56,769 nt of DNA from Methylobacterium sp. C25. GTDB lineage: Bacteria; Pseudomonadota; Alphaproteobacteria; Rhizobiales; Beijerinckiaceae. The stretch is taken from the NCBI RefSeq assembly GCF_021352225.1, contig NZ_JAAUVI010000018.1:1-56769 (forward strand), written 5' to 3'. The notes beneath the pieces are model-generated. The model made no database searches and had not been told where the DNA came from. It saw nothing but the letters and a program-made list of their open reading frames with translations. Shown one piece after another: positions 24,465 to 34,460 of the stretch. Each line of letters opens with the position of its first letter. Position 1 is the stretch's first letter. Made by a program: the position numbers and the translations under genes.

Positions 24465-25691
24465 TCAGTTCGCCGAGGCGGTCCGTTGGGCCGCGTCTTC
24501 GTCGGCCACGTGCACGGTATCGCCCGTGGTCATGAATTCCTGCGGATTGTCGATCAGCCGCGAGGTCATCATGACGCCGCTGCGCACCTCGACTTCGTTG
24601 CCGAGATTGCGGCCGAGGGTCACCGGCTTCAGCTCGACCTTGTTGGCCTGAACTTCCGCGACGAAGGTACCATTCCGATTGAACATCAGCGCTGTCGCCG
24701 GGATGCGCAGGGTGTCTGGGTTCGACGGGATGTGGAACTGCACCTGCGTGAATGCGCCAGGCCACAGGTCGCCGTTCGGGTTGTCGGCCTGCAGCTCGAC
24801 GAGGCCCTTACGCGATTCCTCCGAGACCGCGTTCGAGGTCGAGGTGACCTGTGCTTCGAAGCTCTTCTCATGGCCCGGCACGGTGAGGGAGGCCTTCAGG
24901 CCAGGCTTCATCGCAGCGAGGAAGGCTTGCGGCACGTCCACGTAGATGCGCATCCGGCGGATGTCGGAGACGCGAAACAGCGGGCGCCCGGCCGTGCCGC
25001 CGGCGGTGAGCAGATCGCCGACATTGACGGAACGGGCGGTCACGATCCCGTCGAAGGGAGCCTTGATCTCCTTGAAACGCGACAGCTCCTCGAGGCGCCC
25101 GACGACGGCCTTCTGTACGACGAGATTTGCCTTGGCGACCGACAGTGCCGCCGTCCGAGACGCGGCAGTGTAGCGGTCGGTATCGCCGCGTTCCTCGCTC
25201 GACCAGCCTTGCTGGACGAGCCGCGAGGTCCTGCGATTGGTGGCCTCGCTCATGTCGGAATTCGCCTGGGCCTGCTGCATGGCGGCCTCGAGCTGCATCA
25301 TCGTCGCGCGGGCTTCGGCGAGCTGTTGGTCGAGATCGGGGGCCGAGATCTCCGCGAGCACGTCGTCCTTCTGGACGCGCGCACCGATATCCTTGTTCCA
25401 GGCGCTCACGTAGCCGCTGGCACGGGCGTAGAGCGGCGCCGAGGCGAAGGCGGCAAGCGAGCCGGGAAGGGTCAAATCTTCGCTCTGCGGGCCGCGCTTG
25501 GCCTGGACCACGCTCACCGTGGGAATGGACTGAGCCTCGGTCCAGGCTGCCGTCTCCTGCATGCCCTTCGCCCGGCCGGTGATGCCGGAATAAGCGAGGA
25601 ATGCGCCGCCGACGGCCAGGCCGCAGAGGAGCAGGAAGAGCTTACGTTTCGAGGGCGCAGGTGCCGTGATGGGACCTTCGGCGGAATGCAT
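24465..25691 (-). CDS. RND efflux membrane fusion protein (HlyD/AcrA type)
   Basis: The ATG giving MHSAEGPITAPAPSKRKL lies 10 bases after the RND pump stop and yields 408 residues; the longer frame overlaps the pump. It has one N-terminal membrane anchor (about 19-36), a lipoyl half ASGYVSAWNKDIGARVQKDD, a coiled-coil hairpin (about 115-185), FDGIVTARSVNVGDLLTAGG and a beta-barrel. It bridges the pump to an outer-membrane channel, not encoded here. Confidence 0.92.
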   Translation of the reverse strand: MHSAEGPITAPAPSKRKLFLLLCGLAVGGAFLAYSGITGRAKGMQETAAWTEAQSIPTVSVVQAKRGPQSEDLTLPGSLAAFASAPLYARASGYVSAWNKDIGARVQKDDVLAEISAPDLDQQLAEARATMMQLEAAMQQAQANSDMSEATNRRTSRLVQQGWSSEERGDTDRYTAASRTAALSVAKANLVVQKAVVGRLEELSRFKEIKAPFDGIVTARSVNVGDLLTAGGTAGRPLFRVSDIRRMRIYVDVPQAFLAAMKPGLKASLTVPGHEKSFEAQVTSTSNAVSEESRKGLVELQADNPNGDLWPGAFTQVQFHIPSNPDTLRIPATALMFNRNGTFVAEVQANKVELKPVTLGRNLGNEVEVRSGVMMTSRLIDNPQEFMTTGDTVHVADEDAAQRTASAN

Positions 25692-25701
25692 GGCGTTCGG
25701 C

Positions 25702-28700
25702 TCAGAGGGATGGGGATGGGAGGGCGGCCGGCATATCCGCGTCGGCTCGCCGCTTGGCGCGCCCGTGGACGATGCTGAACACCACCGGGACGAAAAGAAG
25801 CGTTGCGGTCGTGGCGAAGAGCAGGCCGCCGATGACGGCACGGCCGAGCGGCGCGTTCTGGCCGGGCTCGATCGCCATCGGAGCCATGCCGATGACCATG
25901 GCGAGCGCCGTCATCACGACCGGCCGCAGACGGGTCGCGCCGGCCGCGAGGGCCGCCTGGACCGCGTCTCGGCCGGCGCTGAGCTGCTCGCGCGCAAAGC
26001 TGATCACCAGGATCGAGTTGGCTGTCGCCACGCCCATGCACATGATCGCGCCGGTCAATGCCGGCACCGACACGTAGGTCTGCGTCACGAACAGCATCCA
26101 CACTATCCCGGCCAGCGCCGCCGGCAGCGCCATGATGATCACGAACGGATCGAGCCAGGATTGGAAATTGACGACAATCAGCAGGTAGATGAGCACGATC
26201 GAGAAGGCCAAGTCGATCAGGAGCTGCTGGTAGGCGCTCGCCATGGTGGCCGATTGCCCGCGAATGGAGATGGTCGACCCCCTCGGCAGGCTGGCCCTGG
26301 TCTCGTCGATGATCCGCTGAACCTGAGCCGCGGTGCCGCCGAGGTCACGGTCCTGCGTCGCCGCCAGGATGTTGATCGTCGGGGCGACGTTGTAGTGCGT
26401 GACCACGGCACTCTGCGGCTGCAGAGAGATGGTCGACAGGCCCCCGACGAGCTGCATGGAGCGTGCGGTGGTGATCGGCACGTTCCGGAGGTCGCCGAGG
26501 GTGTCGATCGCGTATTGCGGCGTCTGGATGGAAACCGAATACGAGACGCCGTTCTTCGGATCGAGCCAGTAGGTCGGCGCTGTCTGCGTGCTGCCCGACA
26601 GGCTCGCCTGCATGCTCGCGGCGGCGTCGCGCTCGGTCAGGCCGACCGTGCCGGCGAATTCGCGATTGAAGTCGAGCCTCAGGCTGGGGGCGTTCGCCTG
26701 CTCCTGGATACGGGCATCGGCGATGCCGGCCACGTGCCGGATGCGCGACAGCAACTGGTTGGCATAGGCCCGGTTGCCCGCCGCATCGCGGCCGGCGATC
26801 TGGACGTTCAGGGCGGCCGGCGAGCCGAAGTTCAGGATTTGGCTGACCATGTCGGCCGGCAGGAACGAGAAGGTGACGCCGGGGAAGTCCCGCGGCAGCC
26901 GTTCGCGTAGGGCCTTTGTCAGTTCGGCGCTCGACGTCTCGCCCTCGTGCAGAGTCACCAGCATGTCGGCGTCGAAGGTGCCGATGGTGCCGCTGTTGCC
27001 GTAGGACATGTTGATGCCGCTGATCGGCAGGCCGATGTTGTTCACGACGCTCGCGACCCGATCGGGCGTGAGCAGCGTGCGCACGCGCTGCTCGACGCGC
27101 CCGGTCAGTGCCGTCATCTCCTCGATGCGCGTGCCCGTCGCCGCCCGGAGATGGATGCGCAGCGCGCCGGCATCGGTCGTCGGGAAGAAGTCCGTGCCGA
27201 GATAGGGCACCAGCCCGAACGACAGGATCACCACGCCGAGGAAGCCGAGCGAGAAGTGGTATTTTCGCGAGAGCGCCAGACCGAGCAGGCCGAGATAGGC
27301 CTGCCGGAAGCTCTCGAAACGCCGCTCGAAGCCTTGCTGGAAGCGGCCGAAAAAGCCGGGATTGCTCGGTGCCCCCTCGGTACCCGGAGCATGGTGCTGG
27401 GCCTGATGCGCCAGCAAGTAGCGGGCGAGCGTCGGCACCACCGTGTAGGTCAGGACGTAGGATGCGATCATCGCGAAGACGACGGCCATCGCCAGCGGAC
27501 GGAATAGGTAGCCGGCGACCCCGCCAAGGGCGAGCAGCGGCACGAAGGCGATGCAGATGCAGAATAGGGCGATCGTCGCCGGAGGCATGATCTCCTGGGC
27601 ACCGCGGGTGATCGCCGTGACGATGTCCTCGCCGAATTCCTCCATGTGCCGGTTGATGTTCTCGATCGTCACAGTGGCGTCGTCGACCAGAATGCCCACC
27701 GCGAGTGCCAGTCCGCCGAGTGTCATCACGTTGATGGTCTGACCAAGCACCGAGAGCGCGATCAGCGCGCAGAGCACCGCAAGCGGAATCGACACGGTGA
27801 TGATCAGGGTCGACCGCCACGAGCCGAGAAAGACAAGGATCATCAGTCCGGTGAGCGTGGCCGCGATCACGCCCTCGCGCACGACCGACACGACCGAGTT
27901 TCTGACGAAGCCGGATTGGTCGGCCACGTATTTCAGATCGACACCCGGCGGCAGCGTGGCCTGGATGGCGGGAAGGCGCTCCTTGATGCCGGCGATGATG
28001 TCGAGGGTCGAGGCGCCGCCGATCTTCATGATCGAGAGGAGGACGCCCTTCTTGCCGTCGAGCTCGACCACGTTGGTCTGCGGCGGAGAGCCGTTGCGGA
28101 CGTGGGCGACGTCGCGGATGAACACCGTCGCGCCGTCGACCACCTTGATCGGAAGGTTGTTGAACTCGTCGATCGTCTTGGGCGAGTTGTTCAGATCGAT
28201 GATCCACTCGAAGGATCCGATCTTCTGCGTGCCCACCGGCGTGATCAGGTTCTGGTTCGCCAGAGCGGCGCCGACATCCGTGGCCGACAGGTTGTGGGCG
28301 TGGAGAGCGGATTGATCGAGATCGATCTGCACCTGACGCGCCACGCCGCCATACGGATAGGGCATCTGCGCGCCCGGCACCGTGGTCAGGGCCGGCCTGA
28401 TGAAGTTCAGGGCGAGATCGTTCAACGCGCTCTGCGAAAGCGTGTTGCTTGACAGGGCGAGCTGGATGATCGGAACGCTCGAGGCGTTGTAGGTCAGCAT
28501 CAGCGGCGGCGTGATGCCGGCCGGAAGCTGCTTGAGCATTGTCTGCGAGATCGACGTGACCTGCGCCTGCGCCGCTGTGATGTCGACGTTCGGCTGGAAG
28601 TATATCTTCACGATCCCATAGCCAGGGACCGATTGCGACTCCGTGTGCTCAATGTCGTTGACGGTGGTGGTGAGCACGCGCTCGAAGACCGAGACGATGC

Positions 28701-28887
28701 GGCCCGACATGTCGTCGGGCGGCAGGCCGGCATATTGCCAGACAACGCTGATGACGGGGATGCCGATGCTTGGGAAGATGTCGGTCGGCGTCCGGAAGAT
28801 CGACATGACCCCGAAGATCAGGATCAGAATCGACATCACAACGAAGGTGTAGGGGCGAACCAGCGCAAGTCGGACGATCGACGCCAT
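25702..28887 (-). CDS. RND efflux permease (AcrB/MexB-like)
   Basis: The 1061-residue protein has the RND arrangement: one N-terminal helix (RPYTFVVMSILILIFGVMSI), a periplasmic loop, a helix bundle with GLALAVGILVDDATVTIENI (motif with paired acidic residues in helix 4), a second loop and a second bundle with TGAIMCMGVATANSILVISF. It is a proton-driven pump; substrate unknown. It is first in a two-gene operon with the adaptor. No TetR-type regulator lies beside it; the divergent side is an AT-rich gap. Confidence 0.94.
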   Translation of the reverse strand: MASIVRLALVRPYTFVVMSILILIFGVMSIFRTPTDIFPSIGIPVISVVWQYAGLPPDDMSGRIVSVFERVLTTTVNDIEHTESQSVPGYGIVKIYFQPNVDITAAQAQVTSISQTMLKQLPAGITPPLMLTYNASSVPIIQLALSSNTLSQSALNDLALNFIRPALTTVPGAQMPYPYGGVARQVQIDLDQSALHAHNLSATDVGAALANQNLITPVGTQKIGSFEWIIDLNNSPKTIDEFNNLPIKVVDGATVFIRDVAHVRNGSPPQTNVVELDGKKGVLLSIMKIGGASTLDIIAGIKERLPAIQATLPPGVDLKYVADQSGFVRNSVVSVVREGVIAATLTGLMILVFLGSWRSTLIITVSIPLAVLCALIALSVLGQTINVMTLGGLALAVGILVDDATVTIENINRHMEEFGEDIVTAITRGAQEIMPPATIALFCICIAFVPLLALGGVAGYLFRPLAMAVVFAMIASYVLTYTVVPTLARYLLAHQAQHHAPGTEGAPSNPGFFGRFQQGFERRFESFRQAYLGLLGLALSRKYHFSLGFLGVVILSFGLVPYLGTDFFPTTDAGALRIHLRAATGTRIEEMTALTGRVEQRVRTLLTPDRVASVVNNIGLPISGINMSYGNSGTIGTFDADMLVTLHEGETSSAELTKALRERLPRDFPGVTFSFLPADMVSQILNFGSPAALNVQIAGRDAAGNRAYANQLLSRIRHVAGIADARIQEQANAPSLRLDFNREFAGTVGLTERDAAASMQASLSGSTQTAPTYWLDPKNGVSYSVSIQTPQYAIDTLGDLRNVPITTARSMQLVGGLSTISLQPQSAVVTHYNVAPTINILAATQDRDLGGTAAQVQRIIDETRASLPRGSTISIRGQSATMASAYQQLLIDLAFSIVLIYLLIVVNFQSWLDPFVIIMALPAALAGIVWMLFVTQTYVSVPALTGAIMCMGVATANSILVISFAREQLSAGRDAVQAALAAGATRLRPVVMTALAMVIGMAPMAIEPGQNAPLGRAVIGGLLFATTATLLFVPVVFSIVHGRAKRRADADMPAALPSPSL

Positions 28888-29272
28888 AACCTTGGGTCAG
28901 CCTGCTGTCCTGGTTGCTCGGATGTGGCGCCTCATCGAGGACGCGACCGCCATTTGGCATACCAGAGATTTTGAGGCAATTCTATGTCTCAGCCCTGTTA
29001 CAAACTAGAAACAAACGCTTCATCGGGCGCTGAAAATTGTTAAGTCGGCAGCTGAAGCGAGATTTTTTGCGATATATAGTGTTGAAACTTTGCAGAACTC
29101 CGCAACTTGATTTAGTTTATTACTTAGAAAATCAAAACATTATCGAGCCTTCGCCACATGAATCATTCAGTCGTCGAGGCAGCAATCGATCGATTACACC
29201 CGCCGCCTCGAACGGGCGCAAGTTGGCGGCAACATGCTTGAAGCGGCGCTGCGGCTCGCCATGTCATGAACG
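28888..29272. other. AT-rich intergenic island between the RND pump and an MBL gene
   Basis: This 385-base gap contains a stretch (about 28960-29150) far richer in A and T than the rest of the window, with runs such as GATTTTTTGCGATATATAG and TTTAGTTTATTACTTAGAAAA. It must hold the promoters of both divergent genes, but I could not fit a convincing -35/-10 pair. A 79-codon frame through it (29037-29276) has no visible ribosome site and unusual composition and is not called. Confidence 0.5.
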
Positions 29273-30334
29273 ATGAAACGGCGGAGCCTGATCACGGCCG
29301 CGAGCGCGGCCACGGTGATGACCCTGGGCGGGGTCGGCTACGCCGCGCATAAGCGCAACTCCAACCCGTATTATCGCGGCCCGGTCAGCGACCATTTCGA
29401 CGGCCTGCGCTTCTACGGACCCGAGCAGTCGCCCGATAAGGACTTTTCGGACGTCGTCCGCTGGCGGATGAGCGCGAAACGCGAGGACTGGCCGGCTGCA
29501 GCGCCAAGTCCTTTTCCGGCGGACGTGCCGCCGCCGCGGTTCGAAGGTTTTCGCGCGGTGTTAATCGGCCATGCGAGCTACCTGTTTCAGGCGGCGGGCA
29601 AGAACATCCTGGTGGACCCCGTCTTCGCCAAGCGCGCGAGCCCCGTCCGCTTCGCGGGCCCGAAACGAGCCAACTCGCCCGGCATCGCCTTCGAGGATCT
29701 GCCGCCGATCGATGCGGTGCTGATCACCCACAACCACTACGACCATCTGGACGGGCCAACCATGGCGCGTCTCTGGCAGGCGCATCAGCCGCTGATCGTC
29801 GCGCCGCTCGGAAACGATGCCATCCTGCGTGGCTACGACGAGACCATGCATGTCGAGACGCGCGACTGGGGTGAGTCGATCGATCTGGGCGGCGGCATCA
29901 CGGTGCATCTGACGCCCGCCAACCATTGGTCGGCGCGCGGATTGAATGATCGTCGTATGGCTCTCTGGTGCGCGTTCGTGCTGACGACGCCGCAGGGCGT
30001 ACACTACCATGTCGGTGATACCGGCCTCGGCACCGGCCAGATCTTCCGCGACATCCGTGCCCGCTTTGGACCGCCACGCCTTGCGACGCTGCCAATCGGA
30101 GCCTACGAGCCGCGCTGGTTCATGCGGCCGCAGCACATGAATCCGGCGGACGCCGTGGAGGCGTTTCGGCTTCTCGGCGCCGAGCAGGCGCTCGGCCACC
30201 ATTGGGGCACCTTCAAGCTCACCGACGAGGGCATCGAGCGGCCGGCCGAGGCTCTTGCGGCGGCGCTCGGTGCCGCCGGCTTGAGCCAAGACGTATTCCT
30301 CCCGCTCCGCCCCGGTCAGGTCTGGGCGGCCTGA
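29273..30334 (+). CDS. NAPE-PLD/UlaG-like MBL-fold protein with twin-arginine leader
   Basis: The 353-residue protein starts MKRRSLITAASAATVMTLGG, a possible Tat or Sec leader. The metal site HNHYDHLD is at 153-160, with TPANHWSAR and HVGDTG following, as in the NAPE-PLD/UlaG-like branch; these act on phospholipid or phosphate ester substrates, but the substrate here is unknown. GHHWGTFKL supplies a late His. It probably acts in the periplasm. Confidence 0.85.
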   Translation: MKRRSLITAASAATVMTLGGVGYAAHKRNSNPYYRGPVSDHFDGLRFYGPEQSPDKDFSDVVRWRMSAKREDWPAAAPSPFPADVPPPRFEGFRAVLIGHASYLFQAAGKNILVDPVFAKRASPVRFAGPKRANSPGIAFEDLPPIDAVLITHNHYDHLDGPTMARLWQAHQPLIVAPLGNDAILRGYDETMHVETRDWGESIDLGGGITVHLTPANHWSARGLNDRRMALWCAFVLTTPQGVHYHVGDTGLGTGQIFRDIRARFGPPRLATLPIGAYEPRWFMRPQHMNPADAVEAFRLLGAEQALGHHWGTFKLTDEGIERPAEALAAALGAAGLSQDVFLPLRPGQVWAA

Positions 30335-30347
30335 TCGCGCCGGCCGC

Positions 30348-30366
30348 GCCGCAGCGCTGCTGCGGC
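30348..30366 (+). terminator. GCCGCAGC/GCTGCGGC hairpin after the MBL gene
   Basis: A perfect 8-bp stem with a three-base loop, 13 bases after the stop. It is followed by CCCC, not by T, so it is a structural stop candidate only. Confidence 0.45.
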
Positions 30367-30449
30367 CCCAACCTGCAAGCGCCCGTTCACCCGGCGCTAA
30401 CCGCGCTGTGAAAAAGTCCTCCGCAAAATCTGCATCCGGGGGATTAGTC

Positions 30450-32150
30450 ATGCTGCGGCTCAGAAGCCTGACATCAAAGGTCATCGTTCTCGCAGCCGTC
30501 GCCATCGCGATCACCTCGGGCGCGCTGTGGTTCGGCGCCAGCTACGAGATGCAGTCGCATCTCGAGGGCAAGCAGAGCGAAGAGGGCGAGCACAACATCG
30601 GCGCGCTGGCCCGTGTCTTCGCCGACATCGTACCCGGGACCACGCTGCGCCTCGATGGCAGCCGCGTCCTCCAGGCCGTGACGCCCGACCTGACAAATCT
30701 CAGCGACCTCTCGATCGTCGACCGCGCCGCCGCCTATGTCGGCGGCAATGCGACTGTCTTCGCCTATGATCCCGCCCGCGACGCCTTCGTCCGCAAGATC
30801 ACGAACGTGAAGAAGGAGAACGGCGAACGCGCGGTCGGCACCGCCTTGGCGGCCGATCATCCGGCCCAAGCCATTCTGCGGAAGGGTCAGACCTATTCCG
30901 GCCCGGCCGATCTGTTCGGGCGCCGCTTCTACACCGTTTACCAGCCGACCCTGGACGCGGCCGGCAAGGTCAACGGGATCCTCTATGTCGGCATTCCGAT
31001 CGAGCGCTACGACATGATGCATCGCGAGACGATGGTGGCGATGGGCTGGGTGGCAGCCGGCGTCGCGCTAGTCGCCATGCTGATCATCGGTTGGATCGCA
31101 GCCCGGCTGTTCCGGCCGCTCGGCGACATCGCCGAGCGCACAACGCAGCTCACGGCCGGTGACCTCGACAGCCCGATCCGTCATCGCGACCGTGCCGACG
31201 AGATCGGCGCCGTCGCCCGTGCGCTGGATGGCTTGCTCCACACCAGCCGCCACGCCCGCGTCATGGAGATCGATCAGAAAAGCGCGTCGGAAGCCGACGG
31301 CCTGCGCCGCGCGCAGATCGAGAGAGAGATCGAGCGGTTTCGCGGAGAAGTCGGCACGGCCATCGCCGCCTTCCGCACGCGAACCGGCGAGCTTCGCCAG
31401 CGCTCGCACACGATGTCGGACCTCTCGAGCGAAGCCCAGAGCGGCGCCGACGACGCATCCGTCGGCTTCGATCAGAGCTCGGGCCATGTCCAGGCCGTCG
31501 CCGCAGCTGCCGAAGAACTGTCCGCCTCGATTTCGGAGATCGCAGCCCGAGTCGAGGATGCCAAACGAGAGGTCGAGGGTGCGGTCAGCGAGGCCAGCGC
31601 GACGAATGACGAGGTCGTGAAGCTTGCCTCGTTCACTCAGCGCATCGGTGACGTCGTCGGCCTGATCCGCAGCATTGCGGAGCAGACCAACCTGCTCGCC
31701 CTCAATGCAACGATCGAAGCTGCCCGCGCTGGCGAGGCGGGCCGCGGCTTCGCTGTCGTTGCGGCCGAGGTGAAGACGCTGGCCACCCAGACCGCGAAGG
31801 CGACGGATGAGATCGCCGAGCAGATCGCCACCGTGCAGAGCTCGACCGCCTCGGCCGTCGAAGCGATCGGCCGGATGTCGCGACGCATGGTGGCGATCAA
31901 TGCCACCACGGCCGAGATCTCCCAGGCCGTCTCCGCCCAGGGTGCGGCCACCAGCGAGATCTCGGAAAGCGCCGCTCAATCGGCAGCGACGGCCGCGAGC
32001 ATCTCGGGAGCACTCGGAACCGTCCGCGAGGCCGCACACCGAACCTCGGAAATGTCCGCGACCGTGCAGAGCGCAGCGTCCTCCGTTGAAGACGTCGCCT
32101 CCGGCCTCGAAGGCGAGATCGAGCGCTTCCTGAAGGCCGTGGCGGCCTAA
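30450..32150 (+). CDS. Methyl-accepting chemotaxis protein with Cache sensor
   Basis: The ATG behind CGGGGGATTAG gives 566 residues. A transmembrane helix (about 8-28) precedes a periplasmic single Cache-like domain (ending GKVNGILYVGIPIERYD), a second helix (about 200-220), a HAMP segment and a long signalling domain whose tip is EQTNLLALNATIEAARAGEA near 410-430. The C-terminus FLKAVAA lacks the NWETF-type tether for CheR. An earlier GTG (30408) would add 14 residues. No che genes are nearby, so it feeds an array elsewhere. Confidence 0.93.
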   Translation: MLRLRSLTSKVIVLAAVAIAITSGALWFGASYEMQSHLEGKQSEEGEHNIGALARVFADIVPGTTLRLDGSRVLQAVTPDLTNLSDLSIVDRAAAYVGGNATVFAYDPARDAFVRKITNVKKENGERAVGTALAADHPAQAILRKGQTYSGPADLFGRRFYTVYQPTLDAAGKVNGILYVGIPIERYDMMHRETMVAMGWVAAGVALVAMLIIGWIAARLFRPLGDIAERTTQLTAGDLDSPIRHRDRADEIGAVARALDGLLHTSRHARVMEIDQKSASEADGLRRAQIEREIERFRGEVGTAIAAFRTRTGELRQRSHTMSDLSSEAQSGADDASVGFDQSSGHVQAVAAAAEELSASISEIAARVEDAKREVEGAVSEASATNDEVVKLASFTQRIGDVVGLIRSIAEQTNLLALNATIEAARAGEAGRGFAVVAAEVKTLATQTAKATDEIAEQIATVQSSTASAVEAIGRMSRRMVAINATTAEISQAVSAQGAATSEISESAAQSAATAASISGALGTVREAAHRTSEMSATVQSAASSVEDVASGLEGEIERFLKAVAA

Positions 32151-32166
32151 CGGAGAGGTCTTTGGG

Positions 32167-33042
32167 TCACGCGTCGGCCGGCGGCACGCGCCGGCGGCTT
32201 CCCACGGTGATGCCCGCCGAGGCCGCGATCACGCAGCCGATGGCGACACCCTGAAGCGGGCTCAAGCGCTCGCCAAGAACGACGAGTGCTGCGAGGGCGG
32301 CCACGGCCGGCTCAAGGCTCATCGTCACCCCGAAGACCTGCCGCGGCAGTCGTCTCAGCCCGTACATTTCCAGGGAATAGGGTAGCGCGCTCGACATCAC
32401 GGCGACGATCAGCCCGGTCAAGAGAGCCTGCGGCTCGAGGAGCTTCGCACCGGCCTCGACGATACCAAACGGCGCGACCAGCAACGCGGCGACTGCCATG
32501 CCCAACGACACAGCCTGCCCGCCATGCGCCTGACCCGCACGCTGGCCGAAGACGATGTAGAGCGCCCAGCACACGCCCGCTGCGAGTGCATAAGCAGCGC
32601 CGAGCGGATCGATCGTCGCTTGGTCATGCAGCGGGAGCAGCAGCCCGAGCCCGATCACGGCTAGGCCGATCCAGGCAAAATCGGCCGACCGGCGAGACGA
32701 GAACAGCGCGACGGAGAGCGGCCCCACGAACTCGATCGCCACCGCGACCCCAAGCGGGATCGTCCGCAGCGACTGGTAGAACAGCAGGTTCATCGCCCCG
32801 AGCGCACAGCCATAGAGGACGATCGCTCGTGCGTCAGCGAGCGCGAGATGACGCCGCCACGGACGCCATGCCGCGACCAGGATCACGGCTGAGATGCCGA
32901 CGCGCAGGGCGGTCACGCCGGACGCGCCGACCACCGGAAAAAGCGACTTGGCCAGCGCCGCCCCGACCTGGATCGAAATCATTCCGGCGACCAGCGCCAG
33001 AAGCGGGAGCAGCATCCCGTCCCGCGCATCCGACGAAATCAC
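32167..33042 (-). CDS. rhtA: Threonine/homoserine exporter (RhtA-like, EamA family)
   Basis: The 291-residue protein has ten hydrophobic segments in two EamA repeats. ASIQVG-like (MISIQVGAALAKSLFPVVGA), GVTALRVGISAVILVAAWRP and FYQSLRTIPLGVAVAIEFVG track E. coli RhtA closely; the exact substrate is inferred from that resemblance. It begins two bases after the hslU stop, so it is co-transcribed with hslU. Confidence 0.85.
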   Translation of the reverse strand: MISSDARDGMLLPLLALVAGMISIQVGAALAKSLFPVVGASGVTALRVGISAVILVAAWRPWRRHLALADARAIVLYGCALGAMNLLFYQSLRTIPLGVAVAIEFVGPLSVALFSSRRSADFAWIGLAVIGLGLLLPLHDQATIDPLGAAYALAAGVCWALYIVFGQRAGQAHGGQAVSLGMAVAALLVAPFGIVEAGAKLLEPQALLTGLIVAVMSSALPYSLEMYGLRRLPRQVFGVTMSLEPAVAALAALVVLGERLSPLQGVAIGCVIAASAGITVGSRRRVPPADA

Positions 33043-33044
33043 TG

Positions 33045-34358
33045 CTACAGGATGAACCGGCTGAGATCAGCGTTGGCCGCCAGATCCTCGACCCGGTCGC
33101 GAACGTAGCCTGCGTCGATCGTCAGGGTCTCGCCTGAGCGATCGGTGGCAGTGAAGGAAATCTCGTCAATGACCCGCTCCAGGACTGTCTGGAGCCGGCG
33201 GGCCCCGATGTTCTCGACGGAGGAATTCACCTCCACCGCCACACGGGCCAGCGCATCCACGGCGTCGTCCGTGAAATCGAGAGTGACGCCTTCAGTCTGC
33301 ATCAAGGCGACGGTCTGCTTGATCAGGCTCGCCTCGGTGGTGGTGAGGATCTGCTTGAAATCCTCCACGGTCAGCGGCTGCAGTTCGACGCGGATCGGCA
33401 GGCGCCCCTGAAGCTCGGGCAGGAGGTCCGATGGCTTCGAAACGTGGAAAGCGCCCGAAGCGATGAACAGAACGTGGTCGGTCTTCACCGCGCCGTGCTT
33501 GGTCGCCACCGTTGTGCCCTCGATCAGCGGCAACAGATCGCGCTGCACGCCCTCGCGGGACACATCGGCGCCTGAGCGGCTCTCGCGAGCGCAGATCTTG
33601 TCGATCTCATCGAGGAAGACGATGCCGTTATCCTCGACTTCGCGGATCGCTTCGCGGGTTAGTGCATCGTCGTCGACGAGCTTGTCGCTCTCCTCCGCGA
33701 GCAGCGGCGCATACGCGTCGCGCACGGTAATCCGCTTGGGCTTGCCGCGCTGACCGCCCATGGCCTTACCGAGCATTTCACCGATGTTAATCGCACCCAT
33801 CGAGGCACCGGGCATCCCGGGGATCTCGAACATGGGCAGCCCCTGCGCCCCACCTTGGGCAAGCTCCAGTTCGACCTCCTTGTCGTCGAGCTCGCTGTTG
33901 CGCAGCTTCTTGCGGAAAGAATCGCGGGTGGCCTGGCTGGAGGTCGGGCCAACCAGCGCATCAAGGATGCGGTTCTCGGCGGCCGCCTCGGCCTTCGCCT
34001 TGACCTCCTTACGCTTCTCCTCGCGCCGCAGGCTGATGCCGACCTCGACGAGATCGCGTACGATCTGCTCGACGTCACGGCCGACATAGCCGACCTCGGT
34101 GAACTTGGTCGCCTCGACCTTGAGGAACGGCGCGCCAGCGAGCTTTGCCAGCCGACGGGCGATCTCGGTCTTGCCGCAGCCTGTCGGGCCGATCATCAGG
34201 ATGTTCTTGGGCGCGACTTCTTCCTTCAGCGGGCCGGTGAGCTGCTGGCGCCGCCAGCGGTTACGCAGCGCGATGGCTACGGCGCGCTTAGCGTCCTTCT
34301 GGCCGACGATGAAGCGATCGAGTTCAGAGACGATCTCACGGGGAGAGAAGGTGGTCAT
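33045..34358 (-). CDS. hslU: ATP-dependent protease ATPase subunit HslU
   Basis: The 437-residue AAA+ protein has Walker A GPTGCGKTEIARRL (57-70), Walker B NGIVFLDEIDKI, the inserted I domain, and the C-terminal LSRFIL tail that docks into HslV. It unfolds substrates for the HslV chamber. The hslV gene is 1.2 kb upstream on the same strand, separated by a membrane protein gene. Confidence 0.97.
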   Translation of the reverse strand: MTTFSPREIVSELDRFIVGQKDAKRAVAIALRNRWRRQQLTGPLKEEVAPKNILMIGPTGCGKTEIARRLAKLAGAPFLKVEATKFTEVGYVGRDVEQIVRDLVEVGISLRREEKRKEVKAKAEAAAENRILDALVGPTSSQATRDSFRKKLRNSELDDKEVELELAQGGAQGLPMFEIPGMPGASMGAINIGEMLGKAMGGQRGKPKRITVRDAYAPLLAEESDKLVDDDALTREAIREVEDNGIVFLDEIDKICARESRSGADVSREGVQRDLLPLIEGTTVATKHGAVKTDHVLFIASGAFHVSKPSDLLPELQGRLPIRVELQPLTVEDFKQILTTTEASLIKQTVALMQTEGVTLDFTDDAVDALARVAVEVNSSVENIGARRLQTVLERVIDEISFTATDRSGETLTIDAGYVRDRVEDLAANADLSRFIL

Positions 34359-34460
34359 CGGGTTCCTGGTCGGGGTTCGGATCGCCTCTGCGCAAGAGCC
34401 GGTCCAAGTGCCCCGATCTAAGCGGCGATCGGCTGCGTTTCCAGACGCGGCCAGTGAGCG

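Noticed and set aside
26345..28207. 620-codon frame overlapping the RND pump on the same strand
   Set aside because: It is a shadow frame: Arg/His-rich product, typical of GC-rich codon position effects, while the pump frame has clear RND motifs.
29037..29276. 79-codon + strand frame through the AT-rich gap, ending just inside the MBL gene start
   Set aside because: It starts at TTG with no ribosome site, its composition is unlike neighbouring genes, and it overlaps the MBL start. The region looks regulatory.
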